DNA from: Pyrrhosoma nymphula | Lineage: Eukaryota > Arthropoda > Insecta > Odonata > Coenagrionidae | Assembly (NCBI GenBank): GCA_963573305.1 | Contig: OY754329.1 | Location: forward strand, 80,376,576-80,440,575 | DNA length: 64,000 nt | Reading direction: 5' to 3' | Part shown: positions 45,040-56,600 of the stretch, piece by piece | How the letters are laid out: each line of letters starts with the position of its first letter | Numbering within the stretch: the stretch's first letter is position 1 | Program-made: the position numbers and the translations under genes | The notes under the pieces: generated by a model | What the model saw: only the letters and a program-made list of their open reading frames with translations | Databases searched by the model: none | What the model was told of the DNA's origin: nothing

Positions 45040-45919
45040 TTAATTCGAGTGGTAGCAACGGCAGCAAAAGAACGACAAGGTTAGGGCAATTAATGTTCGA
45101 TACTTTTCCTGGCCTCGAAATGACACCTTGTCGATAGTTTTAATCTCCATGATCTTCTTTTCCTCCTTCATCTTTGGACAGTCACGAAAGTACACTGAAT
45201 GTGCACCCTCGCAATTGACACAAAGCTGCTCGGATGTGCACTCATTACCCTCGTGCTTAACCTTGCCACAGCGCGGGCAGTTGCCCTTGCCCTCACATCT
45301 GGTAGCGATGTGGCCGAAGTGCTGCCACTGGAAGCATCGCATAGTGCATGGGATGAATAGACGAACGGGAACCGACTAATACCCTACAAAAACCTTGTCG
45401 GGGAGTGTGTCACGCGAGAAGGTAAGTATAACAGACGTGCTGTTTATGAGCGCACCGTTCCGCTTAATTTTCAGACGACAACAGTCAACAACGCCCTGAG
45501 AGGCCATTTCTCTCTTAATTTCGTCGTCGCCTACGTACAGCAGGTCATAGCTGCTAATCACTCCTCGACTGGTGTTCAAGGTACGGTGCACCTCGACCTT
45601 AACCGGATGGTTATGGAGTTTTTTTACTGTTTAACAGTTTCGCACTCTGCTTGTCGTTGGCCGTTTCAATCATTAGTGTACCGTCTCGCAGCTTCTTTGC
45701 TGATATTATATCACCAGTTACGGCGGACGAGAGCACTCTACGAATGAGGAAGGGAGACACCCGTTTCCGGACGGGATGTTTTGGGTGGAGAAAGGTCGTC
45801 TTGGTGCATTGACATAAGAAATTCAACCCCTGGGCTCCACACCCGCCACGGAGCCGCATATTTGGGACGCCAAACCGCAAACCTGTGCGGTTGCCAGGGC
45901 TACCCAAGGGATATAGCAC
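45040..45919 (-). pseudogene. LINE ORF1 (gag-like) with three CCHC zinc knuckles
   Basis: RNA-binding ORF1 protein of a non-LTR retrotransposon. An N-terminal conserved region (VRKRVSPFLIRR, DGTLMIET) is followed, after a frame change at about 45600, by VEVHRTLNTSRGVISSYDLL, FSRDTLPDKVFVGY and three zinc knuckles (45340-45190). The C-terminus is Lys/Ser-rich. The break makes it a pseudogene. Confidence 0.75.
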
Positions 45920-46184
45920 TATTGTTTAAGAGGCCAGCTTCGGGTTAGACCTCCAGTGCATGGCCCCTCCAAACCCATACACCTTTGGCCGCCCTACACA
46001 GACCTCCGTCACTCCAGCACTCGCCATCGAAACGTGTCGATAAGCCGATTGATCTAGACTGCCTAGATCTTGACCGCCCGTTTATAATTATAATACCGCA
46101 GGCCCGCTGGTATTGCCGCACACAAAACTGTCCGGACGCATCCCTATGCTGCCTGAGGGTTTGTTTTCGGGGTTTACCTCCCCA

Positions 46185-46258
46185 CCCTTTTAGTCGCCTC
46201 TTACGACAAGCAGGGATACTGCGGGAGTATTCTCCAATCCCCTACCCGCAGGGGTGTT
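46185..46258 (-). repeat. LINE 5'-terminal motif, copy at the element start
   Basis: The plus-strand motif TTTTAGTCGCCTCTTACGAC followed by CAGGGATACTGCGG recurs, with a few changes, at 47365-47431. In minus orientation it is the 5' end of the LINE family described at 44798-46262. Confidence 0.7.
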
Positions 46259-46607
46259 GAGGAAAAAGGTTTAGCTGTAGACGTCTACCGACTTAAAACA
46301 ACCAAACCCACATAGATCCAACGAGCAGAACGTGAAGTGATCCGCTCTGCTGACCCGTAAAGCCACGCTACCACCCATCGCCGCCCGCACGCTGCCACTC
46401 TTCCAAGTCCGTTTAACAGACGACTCCCAGAAGGACGAGCTCATGTTAACTTAATTAGCCTGGAAACATCAGTAGAATCTTTCCGTGGAAGCAGCCGCCC
46501 ACCACAGTGCATGGACTGGCAGGAATACGGAAATACTTACAAAAGCTGCTGATTGGCCCCGAGGTGTGTTAAATGCGCTGGAAACCACCACTAAAGGGAG
46601 TGCACCG

Positions 46608-46968
46608 TGCCCAAATCAACGCTATCCAAATGTGTTAACTGCGGAGAAAACAACACCGCCAACTACGAGGTTGCCCCATGTACAAAAAATTGCTACAAAA
46701 ATTAAGGGAACAACGACAGCAACTCCCAGACAATACCACCGCTGCCGCTCAGCCTCCCCCTGTAACAACCCGCAACTATCTCTCTCTGGATAACGGGTGG
46801 ACTCGAAACCCGCTTCTCCGGCAAAACTCCTCCGCAAACCAACCACCAGCCACCAACCTATCCCCACCCGCGCCCACACCTCAAGCCCCACCTGTCTCCC
46901 AAACTTCCGAACCTTCATCTTGGAAGACAGAAATCAAAACCTGGCTGAAATCACTCATTCCAAGATAG
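46608..46968 (+). pseudogene. Second LINE ORF1 fragment, opposite orientation
   Basis: Encodes SKCVNCGENNTANYEVAPC, a CCHC-like knuckle of the form CVNCG.N.TANY found at the end of jockey-type ORF1 proteins. Through a frame change comes MYKKLLQKLREQRQQLPDNT with a Pro/Thr-rich tail and SWKTEIKTWLKSLIPR. It ends at TAG 46966-46968. This is a fragment only, on the strand opposite to the neighbouring LINE. Confidence 0.5.
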
Positions 46969-47039
46969 TGGTTAGCAGGAGTGGATGTTGACATGGGGGG
47001 AATAGTAAAAATGTGCACTTTTTTTACTGAAGTGCAATG

Positions 47040-47260
47040 CACATGATGTGGAAGGTTTAATTCTACAAAATGTGAAAGTGCTTTTCTTCCCCCCTAATTG
47101 CACCAGCAAGCTGCAGCCTCTTGACCAAGGGGTTATTCCTGCAGTGACGAGGCATTATCGTAGAATGCCCATGAAGTTCATAGTGAGCAGGGTAGACTGT
47201 GTTCCTGATGCCAAACTCCTGAAGTGGAATGTGCTTCAGGCTATGCAGCACCTCTGTTAG
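47040..47260 (+). pseudogene. Tigger/CENP-B-type DDE transposase fragment
   Basis: Encodes VEGLILQNVKVLFFPPNCTS-like sequence followed by KLQPLDQGVIPAVTRHYRR, the third catalytic-Asp block of Tigger transposases, then KLLKWNVLQAMQHLC and TAG. The rest of the element is absent. It lies between two LINE 5' motifs. Confidence 0.7.
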
Positions 47261-47359
47261 GCTTGTAACATGAATTTGGAGTAGTTCAAATTTACCTTTA
47301 ATTGAAAAAATTTCAGGGTTGGGAAAATATAGTGACTGGGAATTTGCATTAAATATGCA

Positions 47360-47431
47360 CCCTTTTAGTCGTCTCCTACGACAAGCAGGGATACTGTGGA
47401 AGTATTCTAAATCCCCCTATCCACAGGGGTA
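47360..47431 (-). repeat. LINE 5'-terminal motif, second copy
   Basis: Diverged copy of the 46185-46258 sequence in the same orientation (CTTTTAGTCGTCTCCTACGA then CAGGGATACTGTGG, ending at ...CCACAGGGG). No ORF1 follows it on the minus strand, so it is an isolated 5' fragment. Confidence 0.6.
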
Positions 47432-47439
47432 AAATAATG

Positions 47440-49913
47440 ATACGGAGAAATGAATTTCTCAGCAGTTTTCCACAAAAAAGTTGAAAACTGCTAATAAATT
47501 TCATTACTATGAATGAATTCCACGACATCTGCCCTAATATGACTTCATTTAATGATATGGAATCTGTAAATACCACATTCCACGTATCCACCACTCAATC
47601 CACAGGGTAATGAATAGGTTTCAAAACTTACTAAGGAATATACACAATAGGACATCAAAAGATGTTGTCTGCTCTGGCTGCACAATGTGGGTGACACCTG
47701 AGTCACCTCTGAGCAAGGAGAACTACTGAAATTCTTAAGGCACCTCGACTCAGAGCACAACTTCTAAAAAATCACTGAAGAGGTTGAGACAAGTTGCCTA
47801 ATTCCATAAATAGATGCCATGGTGACCATGAGGATAGATGGATTACTAGGCCACTTGGTAGTGACTCTGGAAGCCGAGAAGCAATACATATAATTCTGAT
47901 CATCACCCACAACAGAAAGGATCAGTCATCAACCTTATGCACACAGCCCACACCATTTCAGAAAAGGAACCTCTCCTAGAGAAAGAAAAGCACTTACTTG
48001 GGAGAGAAATGGCAATCGGAAATCTGAGGTCCTGAAAAGAGCTTCATGCCTGACAGAATGGAACAAATGTATATATTTGCATGAGCATCCCTTGTTTACA
48101 GGTGGAATTTCAGAGAATATTTCCCACGGGTCCAAAACAGCCTCATTTAAACGAGATTTTTGAGTGATTAGAAAATATCCAAGCTTCTCATCCAAGCTAA
48201 GGATTAGTTCTCTTCATTAAAGACTTAAGCCAAACAAGGGTATGTATGAAATCAGCTGCAGCTGTGGCAAGTGATGCACCAGTATGCCAGGAGATGTATC
48301 ACTGGATAACAGAGAATGAGAGAGCTGTAACATGAGCATACAATGAATTTTGGCCATCGGTCAAAATATTACAACGTAACCAGGCCATTCAATAAATTTC
48401 AATGAAACAAATATATTGGTGTAAGAAATACATTAATTCCCAAATAATCCCATGAAAGGCAGCTTAAATAATTAAAAGCCACGCAAAGATCAAGAGATAC
48501 ACCAGATAAAGACACAACAGATACACATTACTGAATACTTGGAAAAGTCTACAAGCCTCTGATGCAACAAAAAACATGAGAGAGTAAGGAGAAAGTGGAT
48601 GGATGTGTAGCAGGGGTAGAAATTGGCTCCAACCAATCAGACAGCAGCACGCACTTGGTCACCTAGGCAGCCAGGTAAATAAGTACTTATGTCACATTTT
48701 CAAGTATCTTAACTTAGCTCAGCCAAAGAGCACACATAACAGGAAAAGAAAAACATAACTTCAATATGTCATCATGGAAGCAACCCAAAATACAGCCCTC
48801 CAGTTGTAACAGCAATTTCAAATTATCCTACATTTTCAATTTACCACAGACTTCACATTTATTAGGTACACAATAAATTTTGTGCTGAACATGAATGAAG
48901 TACTTTCTAGAGAGAGCGAAAACAAGCCACTGGAAAACTGATAATCAGGCAAATTACAGGGAAATATAATTTTAAAAAGTTATTAATAATAAAAATATAT
49001 CAAGTAAGGCACCTCACGGTAAAACATTATTTTAAAAAGATACCAATAATATGTAATGGTATCACGTATAAATGGTGACACTAAAAAATTTAAGACTTGG
49101 CCAAGAAAAAAATATTTTAATTTTGAATTTCCAGAATATGGTAGGATAACATGCTTTAAAAAAACAGTAAAACGTTAACATGAAATTTAAACCAGGTACT
49201 TACTTAAGTACCACTTCCAATCATAGTTATCAATGTACATGTAAAACACAGTCATTCTCCCCAACCTTTAATATTACAGTCCATTGACTAGAAATATTAC
49301 AGTAACAGTAAATAACAAAGGTTTTCAACTATAAAAAACATTCTATTAACAGCTCTAACTAGTTAAAAAATCAACTAGGAGCCACTAATGAAAATTAAAC
49401 TCCATTCAAAATATAAATGGGGATCATAATTGTTATTTAACTAAATAAATCTGCAATATGTAATCATGATTGTTAACTTAAGCCTGTTGCCAACTCATTG
49501 CCATTCAATACTTCTTAAAAAACATTTCATCAAATAAAAAATGTTTTTTTTTTTAATGATTGGCATAGGATGAGATGGGCAGCTTTGAGCTTCCCGTAGC
49601 TAAAATCAATGTACCCAAATATCATGCTGTGATATTTCAATTCCCGTGAAGGACTATCACGTCCAACGGAATATACATTGATTAACATGTTCCTTCACAT
49701 TGGTATTAACATGGCAAGCTGCCTGAATGTTACTTCACAAACATATTTACATATAAAATGCTAATGATTTGGCTCTACCTTTGCTAAAAGGTATAAGGAT
49801 GACCCAACACGGAATCAAGTCAGCCTAACTAGGGGTGCAAGCACTCTTGTATAACATCTCATTTTCAAGAAGATGCTCGGTATTTCTTAAGTTCCCCCTA
49901 ATTGATAATAGTA
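47440..49913 (-). other. Probable mitofusin 3' UTR / 3' flank
   Basis: AT-rich, without recognisable coding sequence. The mitofusin stop codon is at its upper edge, so part of it should be 3' UTR. One minus-strand AATAAA candidate is near 48856-48861, but the cleavage site cannot be fixed. Confidence 0.4.
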
Positions 49914-50590
49914 TTAATCCCTTATTTTCAGGTAACAATCATCAAACATTTCCAATTCTTTGCTTAAATAATTTGCCTTATTTCTAAGGACTTTGGCTTT
50001 GTTTGCAGCATCATCTAATAGTTTTACTTCCTTCTCCAAGGCTTTCATCTTAGCATCCATCTCACTGGTAGATTCATCCACTAAATGGCAGAGACGGGCA
50101 AATGTGCTTGACAGCTCTCTGAAAAAATAAAATGAAATATGTAACACAAATCACAAAAATCGGTTTACATTGAAAGGACAAATAACATTGTATCCCAAAC
50201 ACATTGTGTGGATTACATATACTGTATATATATATATATATATATACTCAATCATACGAAAAATGACGCTCAAAGGCGCGAATAAATTCAAACATTCATA
50301 GGGAAATGGAAATGGATAGGTACACATAAAAGGACCTTGCGCGCCATCTCTGGGCCGTTTATCTTGGGCATGGGGTGTGACATAAAACCCCGTCAAATTC
50401 GGCAGTTAATTGAGTAGCCTTGGTGGTGTAACTGGTAGCACACCTGACCGGCAATTGGGAGATCCGGGTTCGCATCCCGGCTAAGGTGAAATTTTTTCTG
50501 TCTGGATTTGACTCATTTTCATCTTCCCCACCAAACCCTGTGTTCGTCCTTTTATGTGTACCTATCCATTTCCATTTCCCTATGAATGTT

Positions 50591-50645
<55 letters not shown>

Positions 50646-53600
50646 TGTTTCTAACCTCGTGATTAGCCCAGCCCCTAATTTTTCCATGAAAATAGTATTT
50701 TTTTACGCATCTCATATACAGCCCAACCCTAGATTTTTCTTTACTCGGGAGCACGAAATGCATGAGAACCTTTGTTATCTGTCAACACCAATATTTTTAA
50801 TTTTGATATCTTGAAGTACACAATCAACATACAGTAGAAGATCGATAATCTGGAATTCTAAATTACGGAAGATCTAAATAAGGGAAGGTTTTCCAGAATT
50901 TTGTGATTTTTTATTTTTTAAGTTGTGCCGCCAAAAATACGCCTATTTTAGCGATTAAAGTGCTGCCTCAGAGCCTGTTTGGCTTCCTGTCAATCTCACG
51001 AGTGCTAGCCAATGAAATACAGTGAACTAGGATGGTCAGATTATCCAAACTTTTACTTTTATTTCCTATAATTTCCATAATATACGTAAAAAAACAATGT
51101 ACTATCATTTGCGCACATAGTCCATTATTTTCGATTGTTTCATGGGCTCATTGAGAGTTTTCTTCACCCGACCACGTATCTTTTTAGCAGTGATAAGGGG
51201 GCGTCCATTAATTATGTGACGTGTTTAGGGAGGGAGGGGGTCGAGCCGAATCTCACCCAATCTCACTTGGGGGAGAGGGAGGTCTCGGCAAATATCACAA
51301 TTTTTTTCCACAAGAAACGTTGTAAAATTGCGAGAAAACTGGGATAAATTAAGTAAAAAATGTGGAAACAAATCACACGGACATGTTGGTTCCAGTAGTC
51401 ACTCTTGAGACTACACATGAGTCCCCATGGACTGAATTAGAATGAATAATCCTTCACAAATTTTAGTAGTTTCTATTTAAGTATTTTATTGTTCGATTTT
51501 CTCACTGTGATTCTAGATTGTGTTCTTAGTAGTCTTAAATACTAGCCTTAACTAGTCTTAAATAAAGAGTATCGCTATCAGTCACATGCTGTAAGCCTCT
51601 TTTGTCTCTCTCTCTCTAGCCATTTTTATATGTTCTCCGCATCAACATTTTCGAATCCTTTCATGTTTTTCACTAAACCCCCCAACTCGGAGTCATTCAC
51701 TACAGTTTCTGAAAATCCCTCGAAATCACCTTCGAGGTCAAAAAAAGTTTCCTCCAAGAACAAACTAGTGCAACACATGAGGACCAGGCCTGTGACACAT
51801 ACGGGATTGCATCCAATATTGTAATTTTCTTCCAAAATTTCAATAAAATATCATCTTGATTGGCTAGTGTCCTGAGAAGACAAAACTCGTCAATTCCTTT
51901 TCATTGACCCAATGACGTCGTGATCCATTGGCCGAAGCATGGAAGTGACACTTGGGGGTAAAAACTTGGTGACGATTAAACCATCATTGGATGTTAGTGT
52001 TCTTTCATTCGGATGGGAAGGGGCATTCGGTGAGATTTCGCTTAGCTGCATTGTGTTTTGAGAGGCTTGTTATGTCGCCGATTGATCTGACGAACACTTG
52101 TGGGTTCTACATGATTCTTAGAAGTTATGTTGACCCTCACAGGGCGCTCGCTCGTATTTCTGGGCCTTTCTTTTGTCCGTTATCTTTTTCCTGCTGAAAG
52201 GGTTTCGTGAGCTTGAGGATTTTCCTCTCCCAGGCACTTTGGCCTTGGGAGTTTCCACTCCTTGTTCTAAGTAAAGGAGAGTCTATGGTTATCCCTTAGC
52301 TTCGTGCTAGTGCTTCTTGAGTATCGTATTACCCACAGCTGCTAGATTTATTACCTCTACGGATTTCTTTACCATTACTTTTTTCTTTACAAGATGTGTC
52401 TTTCTACTAAATTCTTTTCTTCTACTGCGCTAGCCATTTGAGTTTGATTTTCTGATTTCTTCTTAATCATTTTTTGACCCATCGCATACTGTTTGAACTT
52501 TGTCTTCAGAAATAATTTCACTGTGCATTTATTGATAATCTCTCTAGAATCTCGTTGACTTCTTTTCTGGTTGGCCATTATTGGGAATTATCTCTGGATT
52601 TTTTACCAACCTCTGCTTTTGATTGGTGGCAGGGCATTCTTTGGATTACCTGAGCCAACCTCCAATTACCAGTGTTTTGTTTGTTTTATAGTCCTGTGCA
52701 TCATCCTGGACATTTCTCTCAGCATTTTGGGACTCTTTATTATTTTTACATTGACTAGTATGTTATTTTGGACTGTCTTGCGGCATCCTTGTAACTTAGG
52801 CTTTATTTTGCACTTGGATTATCGTTTGCTTTTTCTCCGTCCCTTTTTGAGAAAGTCAGTGATTCTATGTGCAAATATACATAAAGGAGACATATTTTTT
52901 TAAGAAGAGCATTCTAGCGGAAGTGTTTAAGAAATTTTGGAGGAAAATGAGCACGGTGATGAATTTTTTGACAATTTTTCCGAAGAGTACTCTGGGGAGG
53001 AAAAGTAAGATGCTTCTAGAGCTCAATCTGCCAAATCATCTACGTCGGGCAGGAGCCTCTGGTAAGGAAAAATCATTTCCAAATTCGCCTTCGGAATTTG
53101 AAGATGGCTCAGATGAAGATAATTTACTGCCTTGTGTAGGCTTCCACGGGTTGATGGACGTGAAGATACAGGTCTTCCGGATTTTACTTCACGTTGGTCC
53201 ATCTTCTTCAGACGATAGTTTCGCCGGCATTCCAATCGAAATTCGGCATTGAGTCGAAAAACTCCGCTTTATGAGTGTGTCGGAAAATATGAGCATTTTG
53301 GGACTCTATATTGATTATCTCCTCAGATTATATTATCAAGTGCCATTTTTTCCCATTTACACGTTACCTCATCTAGATTGTCTTCAACATTTGTGATTTA
53401 CGAATGAGAAACTTAGTCAAATGTTTTTCGTCACATAAATTTTATGATAATGTATTTGTTTTTCTCATTTCTTGCCACTTCAATGATCACAGTGATCATA
53501 GCATCATATTTGAGGAGCAGCTCTTTCCGTAAAATTGCCCACCGTGTTGCGGTGTTGCCTACTTAAAGGAACAAGATCTATACACCGGAAATATCATAAT

Positions 53601-56600
53601 TCCGGAACGTGTCTGGTCCCACGTATTCTGGATTATCGATCTTCTACTGTTTAAACAATGCTCTTAGGCACATTACACACATATGCGACTGACATGATGC
53701 TGCTGATATTTTTCGTGCTAGTCACATTCCACTCAGAAACCAACCTATGTTACTAAATGGCTCATTACACACTTATGCAACTAACACGATGCGTTGGGGG
53801 TGAGAGATGTGTGATCCCAGGGTAGGTTGTGGTGACCATCGCACAACAAGACCGTCATGCATGGTGAAGAGCCACATCCTCCACGAGGTGCCCCTGGTTT
53901 TTGCAGAACATGACGGATCTAGACCTGGCGGTCGATAAACTGCTCCCATCATCACGGTGCGTCCCTGTGCCAATGATGACCGCATCCGCGGGGCGGAGGG
54001 TAAGAAGTCATTAACAGGTGAGACTCCGGATACAGGGCTGCCTATCATCTCAAGAGACAGGGACAATGGAGTGACAGGGGAAGCCTCTCTGGTCACAGAC
54101 AACTATGGACGGAGCTCAGGGAGTCGAACCCCATTTGCGAAATGGGTACAGACGACATGACAGCCGCGTTCAACAAAATACCGCCTCTCTTCAAAACCCA
54201 CTTTCCAACGAGGGAATGGTGGGTAAAGGAAGTAGTTAAAGACAATGGAGCATATGTCTGGTTCACCGATGGCTCCAGGAAAGAAGGAAGAGCAGGAGCA
54301 GGTGTTCACTGCCGCCGACCTGACAAAAGGCTCTCAATCCCCTTGGGGGAGCACGCTACAGTCTTCCAGGCAGAGGTCTACCCTTTGCTGACCTGTGCCC
54401 ATGTTGCCAAGGAATTATGCCATAGAGGCAGAACAATTCACATATGCACCGACAGCCAAGCAGCTTTAAAAGCTCTCATATCTCCATGGTGCAAATCAAG
54501 ACTGCTGCTGGAGTGCCAGGAAGCACTCGATTCCCTCAGCAGACAGAGCAACATAGAAATTTTCTGGGTCCCTGGCCACAGAGGCATAACCAGAAACGAG
54601 ATAGCAGATGAGCTGGCAAAGGAAGGCTTGAGTGGGAACCCAATTGGACCAGAGCCTTTCATCCCAATCACACCCTCTTCAGGGATTTCAAAGACCAAAG
54701 AGTGGAGCCTAGCTCAACACTAAGATCTGGCGGAACGCACAGGGGCTCAGGCAAGCCAAGCTCCTGATAGAAGGACCCAGACCGGGGCTGGCAAGAAAGC
54801 TTCTTTTAATAAACAGAACACAACTTCGGACGACAGTGGGACTGCTCACCGGACACTATCAAGTCATGAGGTATCTCCATCTCCTGAGAATTACATACTC
54901 GGCAAAATGTAGATGGAGCGAGGAAGAGGACAAAAGAACATCGCACATACTCTGCAAGGGTCCCGCTTTGATGAGGACCACAGCCATGCATCTGGGATCA
55001 CCATTTTTGGAAGTAGATGAAGTCAGGGGTATCCCCGTAGAGGAGATGCTAGCCTTTAGCAGGGCAACTGGACTCTATTGGTGATTACAGACATGGTGGT
55101 TGTCACAATGGACCATTAGGTCTAAGTGCCTCAGGTCCTCCTTGGAGGAACTCCACCTATTATCTAATACAATGCAACTGATATGTGTCAGTTGAATTTT
55201 CCATGCCAAACCAATAAGTCGGTATTTCAGGTGGGATGTCACTAGCATCTTGAGTTCATACATGTGCAGAATGCATCACTAGTCAATTGTCAATGAACTA
55301 ACTTGAAAACTCTCCTCCTTGCTATTTCCTTGCAACTAGCACATGCCACTACCATGCCACTTGCATGTCACTAGCACAGTGCCAGTGACATCAAAAATAT
55401 CAGTAGCATCAAGTTAGTCGCATCTGTGTGTAATGCACCACAGTTTTCAACACCATATCTTATAAGCATATTTTCTGGTGCATTGATGCAAGGACATGTA
55501 AGGCGCATTACATATAATTTCAGAAATGTTCTTACAACCCTATAGTTAGCAGGTCACAGTGGTCGGAGTGACCCATTTAGCCAGACAAAATTGAAATTAA
55601 GATGTAGAAAATTTTGTACACAAAGATTTTTAGACTTTTCATTCTGTGCATTGGAGTGCACTAAGATCCAACCATTACAAACTCATTCAAGGTAGTGTTG
55701 GAAAGACAATGAAAAATAATTTAGGAGCTTAGGAGCATATGCTTAGGAGCTGAATATGCTGAATCAGACTAGAACCTATCACGATGCGTAACACTGTCAA
55801 AATGCCATGGAGATCCTGTATCTGCAGCTCACTCGTCTCAGATGAATGAACCGCAAAACAATTGGAAATGGCAGGGAAAAAAACTAGTATTTTGATAAAA
55901 TGTGCATAAAAGGCTTGGAAAAAGCATGGAACTGTAACAAAAGCCACAGCTACTAGGAAATTGAATATGAATGGATTATTCATCAATTTCAGCTAGCCAA
56001 TTGGACTTCCCCCTCCACTACCAGTGATAATCAGCACTCGAAGGTAGAGGATTTCCTAAGTTGACTACTGAATATATTTTCTTTTCTGAGTGGGTTCATG
56101 TATAAATTATCACAGAGTGCCAAAATTAGTCCTTTTTCAAGAATCACGCTTCCCTGTCAACCTTACACTTAACTTAATGTAAGAATTAGTATTCCAATAC
56201 CTAATGGATAACTTGTATGCTTTCTTAAATGTTTGTCAAGTTGCAAGTAGCAAAACTTCTAACTATGCAGTCACAAAATTTCAACTAGCCCTTTGTGAGA
56301 TTGCAAAACTGCATGGATTATTTTTACATTAATGTTGGAGTGAATTCAATTGTACTAAGTTTTTCCCCCCTTATCCCAATTGATCAGGGTCAAAGTATGA
56401 AAAATAAAAACAACTGCATTTTCCAGATACAGAGGAGGCTAAATTAAGCATGAAAAGAACACCAACATTACAAAAAGAGCAAGAACTAAATATAATTGAG
56501 TATTAAGGCAAAAAATCCACACACATGGGCACGATGCTAAACATTTTAACCTCAGAATGCCTACTATGACCATATGGGTGAGCAAAAACACCGCTTTGCA

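Larger units (their letters stand above)
44798..46262 (-). mobile_element. LINE copy with ORF1 and internal deletion of ORF2
   Basis: On the minus strand the element starts near 46262 with CCCCTGCGGGTAGGGG and TATCCCTGCTTGTCGTAAGA, a typical LINE 5' end. ORF1 follows (45919-45040, one frame change near 45600) with three CCHC knuckles: CFQWQHFGHIATRC, CPRCGKVKHEGNEC, CVNCEGAHSVYFRDC. The frame then reaches ITRLRIGHCALTHSYL (about 44880), a hallmark of the very end of ORF2 in RNase-H-bearing LINEs. A tail with AATAAA and (CTA)n follows at about 44800-44830. Endonuclease and reverse transcriptase are absent, so a large internal deletion is the simplest reading. Confidence 0.65.

Noticed and set aside
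50414..50488. Functional tRNA-Ala(GGC) gene
   Set aside because: A and B boxes are good but nucleotide 33 is C instead of T, the acceptor stem pairs poorly and a SINE body with (TA)n tail follows.
52571..52903. Hydrophobic 110-codon ORF as a membrane protein
   Set aside because: Composition follows a T-rich stretch inside a decayed Tigger element; no homologous motif, and the surrounding DNA is non-coding.
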